Shown here: one piece after another, positions 7,293 to 16,166 of the stretch
Layout of the letters: every line of letters starts with the position of its first letter
Position numbering within the stretch: the first letter of the stretch is position 1
NCBI GenBank assembly: GCA_018665815.1
Contig: JABJBP010000082.1
Coordinates: forward strand, 1-35,222
DNA length: 35,222 nt
Source of the DNA: Rhodospirillaceae bacterium
GTDB taxonomy: Bacteria; Pseudomonadota; Alphaproteobacteria; Rhodospirillales; Casp-alpha2
Direction of reading: 5' to 3'
Position numbers and translations under genes: made by a program
Notes under the pieces: model-generated
Databases searched by the model: none
Seen by the model: the letters and a program-made list of their open reading frames with translations, nothing else
Told to the model about the DNA's origin: nothing

Positions 7293-9238
7293 ATGGAACG
7301 CGATCGAATCATCGAAAAATTGCTGGAAACCACCCAGGAAGGATTCTGGAACATCGACAACGATGGCCGGACCATTGATTTGAACCCGGCCATGTGCGGC
7401 ATTCTTGATCGAAGTCGTGACGAGATCATGGGGAAGACCATTTACGAATTCGTAGATGCCGAAAATGAAGCAATTTTTCATACTGAATTGGAAAAACTGC
7501 GCCACGGCCACACCGGCCCCTACGAGGTGGCGCTGCAACGCCCCGACGGCACAAATATTCCTTGCATCAACAATGCCACACCGATCTTTGACGATGACGG
7601 TGTAAAAATCGGATCGATTGGGCTTTGGACCGATATCAGCGCACAAAAAAAGATCGAGGCTGCCGGGGTGGCGCAAACCAAATTGATCGAGTTCTTGCAA
7701 ACGGTTTCAACCCTCGCCAACGAGGCCCTGGAACCGGCGAAGCCATGCGGCGCTGTCTGCGGGCGACCTGCGGGTTCATGGGGTGGGAGGTGGGGCACGT
7801 GTATGAACGTTCTCCGGAAAGCGAATTTTTGTTGATACCGACGGGCATATGGCATCATGCCGAACCCGATACCTTTCCTCGGTTTCGGAAAATCACGGAA
7901 CACACAATATTTCAATCAGGCGATGGACTGCCGGGCCGAGTGATGGCGAGCCGTAAACCGGAATGGGTTGAAGATGTTAATGCTGAGCCTAATTTCCCTC
8001 GCGCCCAGGCGTCGGGCGGAGAAGAAGTCAGGGGCGCGTTAGGTTTTCCAGTTTTGGTGCAAGGCGAGGTCGCCGCGGTGCTCGAAATGTTTTCGTCTGA
8101 ACAAGGATTGCCTGAAAACCCCGAATTACAATCAGCCTTGCACCATGCAAGCACACAGCTTGGCCGGGTCGTGGAGCGGGCACGTACCGCCGAACAGTTG
8201 GTCGAAGCCAAAACTTACGCAGAAACCGCGAACCGGGCGAAATCGGAATTTCTATCGGCTATGAGCCACGAACTCCGCACCCCTTTGAATGCTATTCTTG
8301 GATTTGCCCAAGTGTTGCGCCGTGACAGGAAAGCGGCCCTTAGCCTCAAACAGGAACGGTCCATCGGGCATATCATGAAAAGCGGTCATCATCTCCTGGA
8401 TTTAATCAGTCAAATTCTTGAGCTATCGAAAATTGAAGCTGGCAAGCTTGACTTGAGCATGGAGACGATAAATTCATCCGCCGCCATCGAGGATTGCATG
8501 ACCATTGCCCATTCCATGGCGGAACGATATGGCGTCACCGTCGCTGCTATGATAGTCGAGGCCGGATGGCTGCGGATCAGTGTTGCGGATACGGGCGAGG
8601 GGATCGCGGCTGAAAATCATGCGCGTTTGTTCGAACCCTTCGACCGCATGGGCCGGGAATCCACCGAGATCGAGGGGACCGGGATTGGCTTGGCGATTTC
8701 CAGGCAATTGATGACGGCACTCGGTGGCGCGATTGATTTTGAAAGCCGGGCTGGTGAAGGCAGTGCATTCTGGATCGATCTGCCGTTGGCGGAGGGCGAC
8801 ACCGCTGTTGGTGCCCGCGATACCGCTGATATGTTGGTGCTTGATGCCCCCTTGGCGGACATGGCGCGCGAATATCGGGTGATGTACGTCGAAGACAATC
8901 TCGTCAATCTGCAACTCATGCAGGCCATATTCGAAACGATCCCCAATGCTGAGTTGATTGTAGCCCATGATGCTGAAACCGGAATTGCACTGGCTCGCTC
9001 GGTGATGCCCGATATCGTGCTTATGGACATCGGTCTGCCTGGCATGAATGGCGTCGAAGCGACCGGCATTTTAAAAGGTGCTGAAGATACCCGCGCGATC
9101 CCCGTAATCGCCATTAGTGCCGCCGCCATGGTTTCCGATTTGGCGCGCGCTGACAGCGCCGGATTTTCCGCCTATATCACAAAACCAATCGACATCGCTG
9201 AAACCTTGGCCATCATTAACGATGTGCTGCGCAATTGA
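7293..9238 (+). pseudogene. Hybrid sensor histidine kinase (PAS-GAF-HisKA-HATPase-REC), frameshifted and lacking the N-box
   Basis: Two overlapping frames together encode one protein. Frame 1, from ATG 7293 (AGGAG ~14 nt upstream; GTG 7266 is an alternative), holds a PAS domain with EGFWNIDNDGRTIDLNPAMCGIL. At about 7733-7738 the frame is lost inside EALEP/GEAMRRC; one missing G in CCGGCG would reconcile the frames. Frame 2 gives a GAF domain (GWEVGHVYERSP), HisKA with SAMSHELRTPLNAILGFAQ, a truncated HATPase and a receiver domain with Asp in IVLMDIGLPG and TKP lysine. The ATPase keeps DTGEGIA and GTGIGLAISRQL. However, GVTVAAMI runs straight into VEAGWLRISV, so the ~55 residues that should contain the N-box are gone in frame. 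ATP binding should be impaired even if the frameshift is an error. hutF starts 1 bp after its stop. Confidence 0.8.
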
Positions 9239-9239
9239 G

Positions 9240-10658
9240 ATGACTAGTTTAGCGCCTACGTTGATATGGTGTGAGAAGGCGCTTCTGGCGGACGGCTGGG
9301 CCAAGGACGTGCTTCTTGAAATCGATGCAGCGGGAGATTTTTCGCGCGTGTCGCCGGATGCATCGGCGGGGGACGCCGCGCGCGTCGCCGGCGCGATCTT
9401 GCCAGGCATTGGCAATCTCCACAGTCATGCGTTCCAACGCGCGGCTGCCGGGCTGACCGAGCGCCGGCATTCCGCGGACGGCCCCGGCGGCGGCAATGCA
9501 GACAGTTTTTGGACCTGGCGTGAAGTCTTGCATTCGTTCGTCACGCGCCTGAACCCAGACGACCAGGAAGCCATTGCCGCCCAGCTTTACGTCGAAATGC
9601 TGAAAGCCGGGTATACGGCGGTCGGTGAATTTCACTATGTACATCAGGATCCAGATGGCCGGCCTTATGCCGACCCGGCGGAAATGGCCGTTCGAACCTT
9701 GGCGGCGGCGAAAACCGCGGGGATCGGCATCACCATGCTGCCGGTGCTGTATACCGTCGGTGGGTATGGGGACGTGACGCCGAATGCCGGACAGAAACGC
9801 TATATCCTGGATGTCGACGCGTTCTTGGCTTTGGTCCAAGGTTTGACGGCAACGACCCAAGGTGATCCCAATGTTCGCGTCGGAATCGCGCCGCACAGTG
9901 TTCGCCAAGTGCCGGCGTCGCCATTGGCTGAAGCCTTGGCCGGCTTTGATGCGATTGATGCAACGGCGCCGATCCATATTCATATTGCCGAACAGGTGCG
10001 CGATGTTGATGAGCACCTGAACCATGTCGGTGCCCGACCTGTAGAATGGCTGCTGGCCAATGCCGAAGTTGATGCGCGTTGGTGTCTTGTTCATGCAACT
10101 CATGTGAATGAAGCTGAAACTCGAAATATGGCTGCAAGCCGTGCTGTGGCGGGCATATGTCCGACGACGGAAGGGAATTTAGGCGACGGCATTTTTCCGT
10201 TTGTGGATTATCTCGCCGCCGGCGGGCGCTGGGGGATTGGCTCGGACAGCCACGTATCGGTCAGTCCCATTGAGGAATTGCGCTGGCTGGAATATGTCCA
10301 ACGGTTGATCACCCGGAGCCGCAATGTGGCGGCACCCGGCCACGGCGGTTCAACGGGCGCCAGGCTGTTTGGCGACGCCTTGGCCGGCGGAGCGCAGGCG
10401 CTGGGCCGGCCCATCGGCGCGCTGAAAGCTGGATGCCGCGCCGATTTGGTGGTATTGGACACGAATCATCCGAACCTGCTGGGTCGCGACGGTGACGGGC
10501 TTTTGGACTCGTTCATCTTTGGTGGTAATACCAACCCGGTTCGCGATGTCATGGTCGGCGGCCGGTGGGTTGTCCGCGATGGCAGCCACGCGGCAGAGGA
10601 CGTGGTCTTCGCCACCTACCGGCGGACCATGAGGCGGCTCGCCGATGAGAGTTTGTAA
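9240..10658 (+). CDS. hutF: Formimidoylglutamate deiminase
   Basis: 472 residues from ATG 9240. It hydrolyses N-formimino-L-glutamate to N-formyl-L-glutamate and ammonia, the five-step histidine degradation branch. It is an amidohydrolase-fold enzyme: metal-site GNLHSHAFQRAAAGLTER (HxH) near residue 60, HIHIAEQ with His/Glu in the middle, VHATH, PTTEGNLGDGIFP and GSDSHVS with the late Asp. The start IWCEKALLADGWAKDV aligns with typical HutF N-termini, which is why the upstream in-frame extension to 9117 (inside the kinase) was rejected. It starts 1 bp after the kinase stop and is followed after 30 bp by an MFS gene, so it is likely in one transcript. No hutU, hutH, hutI or hutG lies in the window. 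Confidence 0.93.
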   Translation: MTSLAPTLIWCEKALLADGWAKDVLLEIDAAGDFSRVSPDASAGDAARVAGAILPGIGNLHSHAFQRAAAGLTERRHSADGPGGGNADSFWTWREVLHSFVTRLNPDDQEAIAAQLYVEMLKAGYTAVGEFHYVHQDPDGRPYADPAEMAVRTLAAAKTAGIGITMLPVLYTVGGYGDVTPNAGQKRYILDVDAFLALVQGLTATTQGDPNVRVGIAPHSVRQVPASPLAEALAGFDAIDATAPIHIHIAEQVRDVDEHLNHVGARPVEWLLANAEVDARWCLVHATHVNEAETRNMAASRAVAGICPTTEGNLGDGIFPFVDYLAAGGRWGIGSDSHVSVSPIEELRWLEYVQRLITRSRNVAAPGHGGSTGARLFGDALAGGAQALGRPIGALKAGCRADLVVLDTNHPNLLGRDGDGLLDSFIFGGNTNPVRDVMVGGRWVVRDGSHAAEDVVFATYRRTMRRLADESL

Positions 10659-10688
10659 GGCCGGGCCCATGTCCGCTATAGGAAACGC

Positions 10689-11921
10689 ATGAACGCGGAG
10701 ACTTCATCATTGCCGCCAACGCCATCAACGACCTCGGCCCGGTTGGCTATGGGGTTCGCGTGCATTGGGCATACCTATTCGCACCTCTTTACGCCGATTT
10801 TCTTCACCTTGGTGCCGCTGGCACTGGAGAAACAATTGGGCCTTAGCCATGGCGAGACGGTGTCGCTGATCGTTGCCGGCAACGCGCTGTTTGGCTTTGC
10901 AGCACCCTTGGCGGGATGGTTGGGCGACCGCTGGTCGGCAACCGGCATGATGGCGATTTTTTATCTGGGTACCGGGTTCGGCATGGTGATGACGGGATTA
11001 TCAGACGGCGCGTTGGCAATGGGAATTTGGCTGGCGGTGACAGGCACGTCCGCCTCCATTTACCATCCTGTTGGCATTGCTTGGCTGGTTCGCGAATCCG
11101 TCAATACCGGTACCGTCTTGGGCATCAACGGCATTTTCGGATCGCTGGGCGCCGCCATGGGGGCGGTGATGACGGGGTGGTTGATGCATGCCATGGGATG
11201 GCGCGCGGCTTACGTCGTGCCCGGCGCCGTCGTGTGTTTTACCGGTATTTTGTTTGTGGTCGCTTTGGCGCGCGGCGCCGTTGTCGAAAGCAAGGTTGAT
11301 CGAAAACCGCCGCCACCGCCCGTCAGCCGCGCTGAGACCATCCGGGTTTATGCCATCTTGGCGTTCACCATGGCCTGCGGCGGGATTATCTATAACGCGA
11401 CGAACCCGGCACTGCCGAAAGCTTTTGCGTTGGATTTTTCCGGTTCCGGGAACGGCGTGCTGACAGTCTCCTATCTGGTTGGATTGGTGTATTTGGCATC
11501 GGGCATCATGCAGGTGGGCGGCGGGAAGCTGGCGGATATGTATTCGGCGCGCCGGATTTATTTGCTGACCTATCTGTTGCAGGTACCGGTGTTGGTATTG
11601 GCGGGGATGATCAGCGGCGGCACCCTGGTCGGCGTCGCTATCGTCATGGTCTGTTTGAATACCGCGAGCCTGCCCGCCGAAAATGTTCTCATCGCGCGTT
11701 ATACGCCGCCGCACCGCCGCGCGCTGGTGTACGGATTGAAGTTCGTCGTCGCCATTGGGATCGCCAGTCTTGGGGTTGTCGTCGAGGGTGCGATATTTGA
11801 TTTCACTGGCGGATTTTTCTGGTTGTTCGTGACCTTGGCGGGTTTTGCGGCGGCTGGTTTCGCCGCGATCATCTTATTGCCTATCGAAGCCGGTCAGAGC
11901 CAGCCGGCGCCGGCAGAATAG
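10689..11921 (+). CDS. MFS transporter (Fsr-like)
   Basis: 410 residues with about twelve hydrophobic spans and a polar central linker around residues 200-217 (rich in Pro: RKPPPPPVSR). GWLGDRWSATG after span 2 resembles the MFS motif A. HTYSHLF in span 1 and SASIYHPVGIAWL in span 4 resemble the fosmidomycin-resistance (Fsr) branch, which mostly exports small anionic compounds. It lies in the inner membrane. It sits 30 bp after hutF and 10 bp before a VOC gene, so the three probably share a message. A role in moving a histidine-pathway compound is possible but unproven. Confidence 0.85.
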   Translation: MNAETSSLPPTPSTTSARLAMGFACIGHTYSHLFTPIFFTLVPLALEKQLGLSHGETVSLIVAGNALFGFAAPLAGWLGDRWSATGMMAIFYLGTGFGMVMTGLSDGALAMGIWLAVTGTSASIYHPVGIAWLVRESVNTGTVLGINGIFGSLGAAMGAVMTGWLMHAMGWRAAYVVPGAVVCFTGILFVVALARGAVVESKVDRKPPPPPVSRAETIRVYAILAFTMACGGIIYNATNPALPKAFALDFSGSGNGVLTVSYLVGLVYLASGIMQVGGGKLADMYSARRIYLLTYLLQVPVLVLAGMISGGTLVGVAIVMVCLNTASLPAENVLIARYTPPHRRALVYGLKFVVAIGIASLGVVVEGAIFDFTGGFFWLFVTLAGFAAAGFAAIILLPIEAGQSQPAPAE

Positions 11922-11931
11922 GAACGCATTT

Positions 11932-12324
11932 ATGCCGTCGCCCGTCACCATCGACCGCCTTGATCATTTCGTCCTGACCGTTGCCGATATTGATGCGACC
12001 TGTGAATTTTACACCCGCGTCCTTGGCATGGAGCGGGTGAGTTTTGGTCATGGTCGGACAGCGCTGTCGTTCGGCCGCCAGAAGATCAACCTGCATCCCG
12101 CTGGCAACGAATATGAACCGAAGGCTGAAACCCCGATGCCCGGGTCCGGTGATGTCTGTTTCATCACCGAGACGCCGATCGGCGATGTCGTCAGCCATTT
12201 GAACACGTGCGGGGTCGAGATCATCGAGGGGCCCGGCACCAAAACAGGTGCCATGGGCCCGATCATATCGGTTTATTTCCGTGATCCGGATATGAATTTG
12301 ATTGAGGTTTCGAACTACGATTGA
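11932..12324 (+). CDS. VOC family protein (glyoxalase/dioxygenase fold)
   Basis: 130 residues, one full VOC domain made of two beta-alpha-beta-beta-beta modules. Candidate metal ligands are His in RLDHFVLTV, His in INLHPAGNEY and Glu in MNLIEVSNYD, the normal positions for glyoxalase I-like or ring-cleaving members. The ATG at 11932, with AGGAA 8-9 bases upstream, is preferred over an in-frame extension into the MFS gene. It begins 10 bp after the MFS stop. Substrate unknown; metal-dependent lyase, isomerase, dioxygenase or resistance roles all occur in this superfamily. Confidence 0.85.
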   Translation: MPSPVTIDRLDHFVLTVADIDATCEFYTRVLGMERVSFGHGRTALSFGRQKINLHPAGNEYEPKAETPMPGSGDVCFITETPIGDVVSHLNTCGVEIIEGPGTKTGAMGPIISVYFRDPDMNLIEVSNYD

Positions 12325-12355
12325 GAAACCGCAAAGGGTTCCGGGCGGTCGGCGC

Positions 12356-13525
12356 TTATACCGGATGACCGATGGATTCTAGTTCGGCGAGCCGCTGGCT
12401 GGTAATCTTTTCCATATGTGTAGCCAAGTCCGGGTGATCAGCCATCAGCCGTTTGAAGTCACCGACTTCCAAAATCATTAACTGACATTCAGTTGTTGCT
12501 GTTACTGTGGCGGACCGTGGGCGATTCTTAACCAGAGCGATTTCACCGAAATGCTCGCCATGGCCGAGGCGGATTGGTTTCGGGTGAATATCAACCTCAA
12601 TCTCTCCGGTGGCGATGAAGAACATTGATTCCGCATGTTCGCCGCGCCGAAATACGGTCTGATTCTGCGGAACCACGAGGGGCTGCAGGCTATTGGCGAT
12701 CTCGGCAATGGTCAGTGCGTCGAGGTTTTGGAAAACCGGGACCCGGGCCACCATCCGCCAACTCACGGTGAAGTCGCGCTTGCGGAATTCACGTGCGAAA
12801 CCCGTCGCCAGGATGCCAGCCGGGATTGCGTACATGCCAACCCCCATGATCATCAGCAAACCGCCGAATACTTTGCCCATCGGTGTCACCGGCGTGACAT
12901 CGCCAAAACCCACGGTGGTCAGTGTCGCCATGGTCCACCACATGGCGTCAGGGATTGAACCGAATACGTCCGGTTGCGCGGCATGCTCTAGCAGGTAGGC
13001 AACTGAAGCGCTGACGACCAGGAGCGTCAGCATGATCATCATGGCTGCCAGCAATTGGCGGCGCTGCGCGTGAAGAACATCACCGACGGTCGCCAAGGCC
13101 GGTGAATACCGCGTCAGTTTCAGCAACCGAAGGATCCGGAAAACCCGGAGAAATCTCAGGTCCACGGAAATAATAAAACTCAAATAGTAGGGCGCGATCG
13201 CCAGAAAATCGATCAACGCCATGGGCGATGCCATATAGCGCGCTCGACCGGCGATGGGTTCGGCGAACCGACCAGCCGGTTCTTCCGGCGCGGCCCACAC
13301 CCGCAACCCGAATTCGATTGTGAAGACGATCACCGAGAACGTATCGAATATCGCGAAAAGCCGCGCATAAGCACCGCCGATTTCCGGCACGCTCTCAAGC
13401 ACCACGGCAACAACATTGGATATAATCAAGATGATTAGGAAGAGATCAATGCACCGGCTTATCCGGTCATCGCCCTCATGATATTCCAGAACCTCGAAAA
13501 CCTGTCGGCGTATGCGGCCCTGCAT
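12356..13525 (-). CDS. Voltage-gated-type K+ channel with cyclic nucleotide-binding domain
   Basis: 389 residues from ATG 13525 (AAAGG upstream; a TTG two codons earlier is less likely). Six hydrophobic spans form an ion-channel domain. Span 4 is Arg-rich (LRFLRVFRILRLLKLTR), resembling a voltage sensor, and the pore loop carries TLTTVGFGDVTP at about residue 200-210, with Phe in place of the more usual Tyr in the selectivity filter. The C-terminal ~125 residues are a cNMP-binding fold with GEHFGEIALVKNRPRSATV, containing the phosphate-cassette Glu and Arg. This is the architecture of bacterial MlotiK1-like channels, tetramers in the inner membrane. It starts 15 bp after metY, as last gene of the coupled minus-strand run. 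Confidence 0.9.
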   Translation of the reverse strand: MQGRIRRQVFEVLEYHEGDDRISRCIDLFLIILIISNVVAVVLESVPEIGGAYARLFAIFDTFSVIVFTIEFGLRVWAAPEEPAGRFAEPIAGRARYMASPMALIDFLAIAPYYLSFIISVDLRFLRVFRILRLLKLTRYSPALATVGDVLHAQRRQLLAAMMIMLTLLVVSASVAYLLEHAAQPDVFGSIPDAMWWTMATLTTVGFGDVTPVTPMGKVFGGLLMIMGVGMYAIPAGILATGFAREFRKRDFTVSWRMVARVPVFQNLDALTIAEIANSLQPLVVPQNQTVFRRGEHAESMFFIATGEIEVDIHPKPIRLGHGEHFGEIALVKNRPRSATVTATTECQLMILEVGDFKRLMADHPDLATHMEKITSQRLAELESIGHPV

Positions 13526-13540
13526 TTCCAACCTTTCAGC

Positions 13541-14863
13541 TCACGTTGCAGCCAGCGCCTTGTCCAGATCATGGATCAGGTCGTCCGCCGTCTCGATCCC
13601 GATGGACAGACGAATAACGTCGTTCTCTGCTCCCGCCGCAGTGCGTTGTTCATCGCTGAGTTGGCGGTGCGTGGTCGATGCCGGGTGCAGAATCAATGAT
13701 CGCGTATCGCCGACATTGGCGAGATGCGAGAACAGATTGACGCTCTCGACCAGCTTAATGCCGGCCTCATAGCCGCCCTTCAGACCGCAGGTGAAGACCG
13801 AACCGGCCCCATTCGGCAGATATTTTTTCGCCAGATCGTGATAGGGGTTATCGGGCAATCCCGCGTAGGACACCCATGAGACCGCGTCGTGGTCATCAAG
13901 AAATTCAGCAACCGCCTGGGCGTTGGCGATGTGGCGCTCCATGCGCAAGTGAAGCGTTTCCATGCCGGTGATCGTGTAGAAGGCGTTTTGCGGTGACATG
14001 CAGGGTCCGAAATCGCGCAAGCCCACGGCGCGGGCCTTCATGGTGAAGCCGAAATCGCCAAAAGTCTCAGCGAACGTCAGGCCGTGGTAGGCCGGGTCTG
14101 GTTCAGTCATGGTCGGGAACCGGCCGTCCTGGAACCAGTCGAATTTTCCCGACTCGACCAATGCCCCTCCCATTGACGTGCCGTGCCCGGACAAAAACTT
14201 GGTCGTCGAATGGACAATCAAATCGGCGCCCCAATGGAACGGCTGGCAGAGATAAGGTGTCGCCAAAGTATTGTCGACGATCAGCGGTACACCGGCGTCC
14301 TTGGCAATGGCGGCGACGGCTTCCAGATCAACGATCACGCCGCCCGGATTGGCCAGGACTTCGATGAAGATCGCCTTGCATTTCGGCGTCAGGGCCTTGC
14401 GGAAGTTCTCAGGGTCGGTGGGATCGACAAAATTGCAATGCCAACCCAGACGCTCAAAGCTGACGCCGAATTGGGTGATTGAACCACCGTAAAGATTTTT
14501 AGACGCAATGAACTCATCACCCGGGCTCAACAGCGAAAAGAACGCCAGGAACTGCGCCGCATGTCCGGATGCCGCGCAGACCGCGGCGCGGCCGTCCTCC
14601 AGATTGGCGATGCGTTCCTCCAAAACCGACACCGTCGGGTTGGTGAGGCGCGAATAGATGAATCCGAAGGTCTGTAGATTAAAGAGATCCGAGGCGTGAT
14701 CGACATCGTCGAACACATAGGACGTGGTTTGGTAAATCGGCGTCGAGCGCGCGCCGGTGACCGGATCAGGACTGGCACCGGCGTGGATGGTCCGTGTCTC
14801 GAACCCGTATTCCCAGGGTCCGGTGTTTTTCCCCGGACCTTCGTTTTTTGTGTCGTCAGCCAT
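13541..14863 (-). CDS. metY: O-acetylhomoserine aminocarboxypropyltransferase (sulfhydrylase)
   Basis: 440 residues. A Cys/Met-metabolism PLP enzyme that makes homocysteine from O-acetyl-L-homoserine and sulfide, or methionine from methanethiol. Marks are TRTIHAGASPDPVTGARSTPIYQTTSY at the start, the Tyr/Arg loop FIYSRLTNPT, AASGHAAQFLAF, Asp in LIVDNTLATPYLC and Schiff-base Lys222 in VHSTTKFLSGHGTSMGG. The long form (>420) and the GHGTSMGG motif separate it from MetB/MetC/MetZ. The start is set by the TGATG overlap with the CoA-binding gene stop, which implies translational coupling; an ATG further upstream at 14914 would lie inside that gene. Confidence 0.92.
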   Translation of the reverse strand: MADDTKNEGPGKNTGPWEYGFETRTIHAGASPDPVTGARSTPIYQTTSYVFDDVDHASDLFNLQTFGFIYSRLTNPTVSVLEERIANLEDGRAAVCAASGHAAQFLAFFSLLSPGDEFIASKNLYGGSITQFGVSFERLGWHCNFVDPTDPENFRKALTPKCKAIFIEVLANPGGVIVDLEAVAAIAKDAGVPLIVDNTLATPYLCQPFHWGADLIVHSTTKFLSGHGTSMGGALVESGKFDWFQDGRFPTMTEPDPAYHGLTFAETFGDFGFTMKARAVGLRDFGPCMSPQNAFYTITGMETLHLRMERHIANAQAVAEFLDDHDAVSWVSYAGLPDNPYHDLAKKYLPNGAGSVFTCGLKGGYEAGIKLVESVNLFSHLANVGDTRSLILHPASTTHRQLSDEQRTAAGAENDVIRLSIGIETADDLIHDLDKALAAT

Positions 14864-15369
14864 CAACCGATCTTTCTGCGTTTTGATGAAATGATCCCGG
14901 AATTGACGCCGCACCAGCTGAGCTCGCCGAACAGCCGCCCGTATTCAATTTTCGGGCAGCGGTCCATGACGACCGTCAGGCCCGCCGCTTCGGCGCGCGC
15001 ACCGGCGGCATCATTGCGCACACCCAATTGCATCCAGATCACCTTGATTCCTTTGTCGGCGGCGATGGGAATGACTTCATCGACGATGCCGGCGGCGGCC
15101 TCGGACGAGCGGAACACGTCAATCATGTCGATTTGGTCGGGGATCTCGGACATTGAGCCGTAGCACGTCTCACCAAGAATCTGTTTCCCGGCGGACCCTG
15201 GATTGACGGGGATGACCCGGAAACCTTTGCCTTGTAGGTATTTCATCGCGAAGTTCGACGGCCGCACCCAATTGCCGCTGGCGCCGACCATGGCAATGGT
15301 ATGGACGGAGCGGAGAATCCCACGAATGGTGGAATCTTCGTAATGAAGGGGGAAGGGGGTATCGCTCAC
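14863..15369 (-). CDS. CoA-binding (YccU-like) domain protein
   Basis: 168 residues from GTG 15369. The whole protein is a Rossmann-type CoA-binding domain, with IAMVGASGNWVRPSNFAMKYLQGKGFRVIPVNPG (glycine loop and strand 2), YGSMSEIPDQIDMIDVFR and VIWMQLGVRNDAA, and the late conserved MDRCPKIEY. Family members bind CoA or a nucleotide but have no settled biochemical role. The GTG overlaps the enoyl-CoA hydratase stop as GTGA and has GGAAGG ~7 nt upstream, which decides the start; an ATG at 15381 would add four residues. It overlaps metY by one base (TGATG). Coupling with an acyl-CoA enzyme and a sulfur enzyme suggests a shared transcript rather than a proven pathway. Confidence 0.88.
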   Translation of the reverse strand: MSDTPFPLHYEDSTIRGILRSVHTIAMVGASGNWVRPSNFAMKYLQGKGFRVIPVNPGSAGKQILGETCYGSMSEIPDQIDMIDVFRSSEAAAGIVDEVIPIAADKGIKVIWMQLGVRNDAAGARAEAAGLTVVMDRCPKIEYGRLFGELSWCGVNSGIISSKRRKIG

Positions 15370-16166
15370 TTGCCCTTCCAATCAGGCATCGGGCGTTTCT
15401 CGGCGAAGGCGTCGATGCCGGCGCGGGTGTCCTCGTCTTGCATATTGGCGGTAATCACTTTCGTGGCTCGGGTGTAAGCTGCATCCAAGTTCTCATCAAT
15501 TTGTTCGTAGAATAATTGCTTGCCGCGCGCGATGGCGATAGGCGATTTGTTCACGATCATCGCCGCTAGATCATTGACCGCGTCGTCCAGCTCGACTGCC
15601 GGCACGACCCGGTTTACAAGGCCGTAGCGCAGCGCCGTCTCGGCATCGATGAACTCGCCCGTTAGCAGCATTTCCATCGCCTGCTTGCGGGATAGATTGC
15701 GGGTTACGGCGACCATCGGCGTCGAACAGAACAGCCCGACATTGACTCCAGACGTCGCAAATGTCGCGTCTTCCACCGTAACCGCCAGATCGCATTGCGC
15801 GACAAGCTGGCATCCCGCCGCCGTGGCCATGCCGTGGACTTTGGCAATCACCGGCTGCGGAATTTTGGTCAGGCTTGTCATCATGTCGCTGCACTGGGTG
15901 AATAGGGCCTCCATGGCAGGAGAACTGGGGTCGGCGCGCATCTCCCCTAAGTCATGGCCGGCGCAAAATGCTTTACCCGTGCCGGCGATGATGACGACAC
16001 GAACATCGGCGCTTTCAACGATATCGGCAATTTCCGCCTGGATAGCGCTCATCAGTTCCCGCGACAGGGCATTGAATTTGGCGCCACGGTTCAATGTCAG
16101 TGTCGCGACATAATCCGCGTCAGATCTAAGGAGAACCGGCTCGTTGCTCAATGGAGTGTCAGTCAT
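15366..16166 (-). CDS. Enoyl-CoA hydratase/isomerase family protein
   Basis: 266 residues from ATG 16166 (ATG 16202 would add 12). Crotonase fold: LNRGAKFNALSRELMSAI near the N-terminus, oxyanion-hole segments AGTGKAFCAGHDLGEM and HGMATAAGCQLVAQCDLAV. The usual first catalytic Glu (in classic hydratases ...GG.ELA) is AGCQLVAQ here, and the second catalytic position falls in the FATSGVNVGLFCSTP region. Activity as a true hydratase is therefore uncertain; a thioesterase, isomerase or other crotonase chemistry is possible. The C-terminal AFAEKRPMPDWKG is common in the family. It heads the coupled minus-strand run hydratase, CoA-binding protein, metY, channel. Confidence 0.88.
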   Translation of the reverse strand: MTDTPLSNEPVLLRSDADYVATLTLNRGAKFNALSRELMSAIQAEIADIVESADVRVVIIAGTGKAFCAGHDLGEMRADPSSPAMEALFTQCSDMMTSLTKIPQPVIAKVHGMATAAGCQLVAQCDLAVTVEDATFATSGVNVGLFCSTPMVAVTRNLSRKQAMEMLLTGEFIDAETALRYGLVNRVVPAVELDDAVNDLAAMIVNKSPIAIARGKQLFYEQIDENLDAAYTRATKVITANMQDEDTRAGIDAFAEKRPMPDWKGK

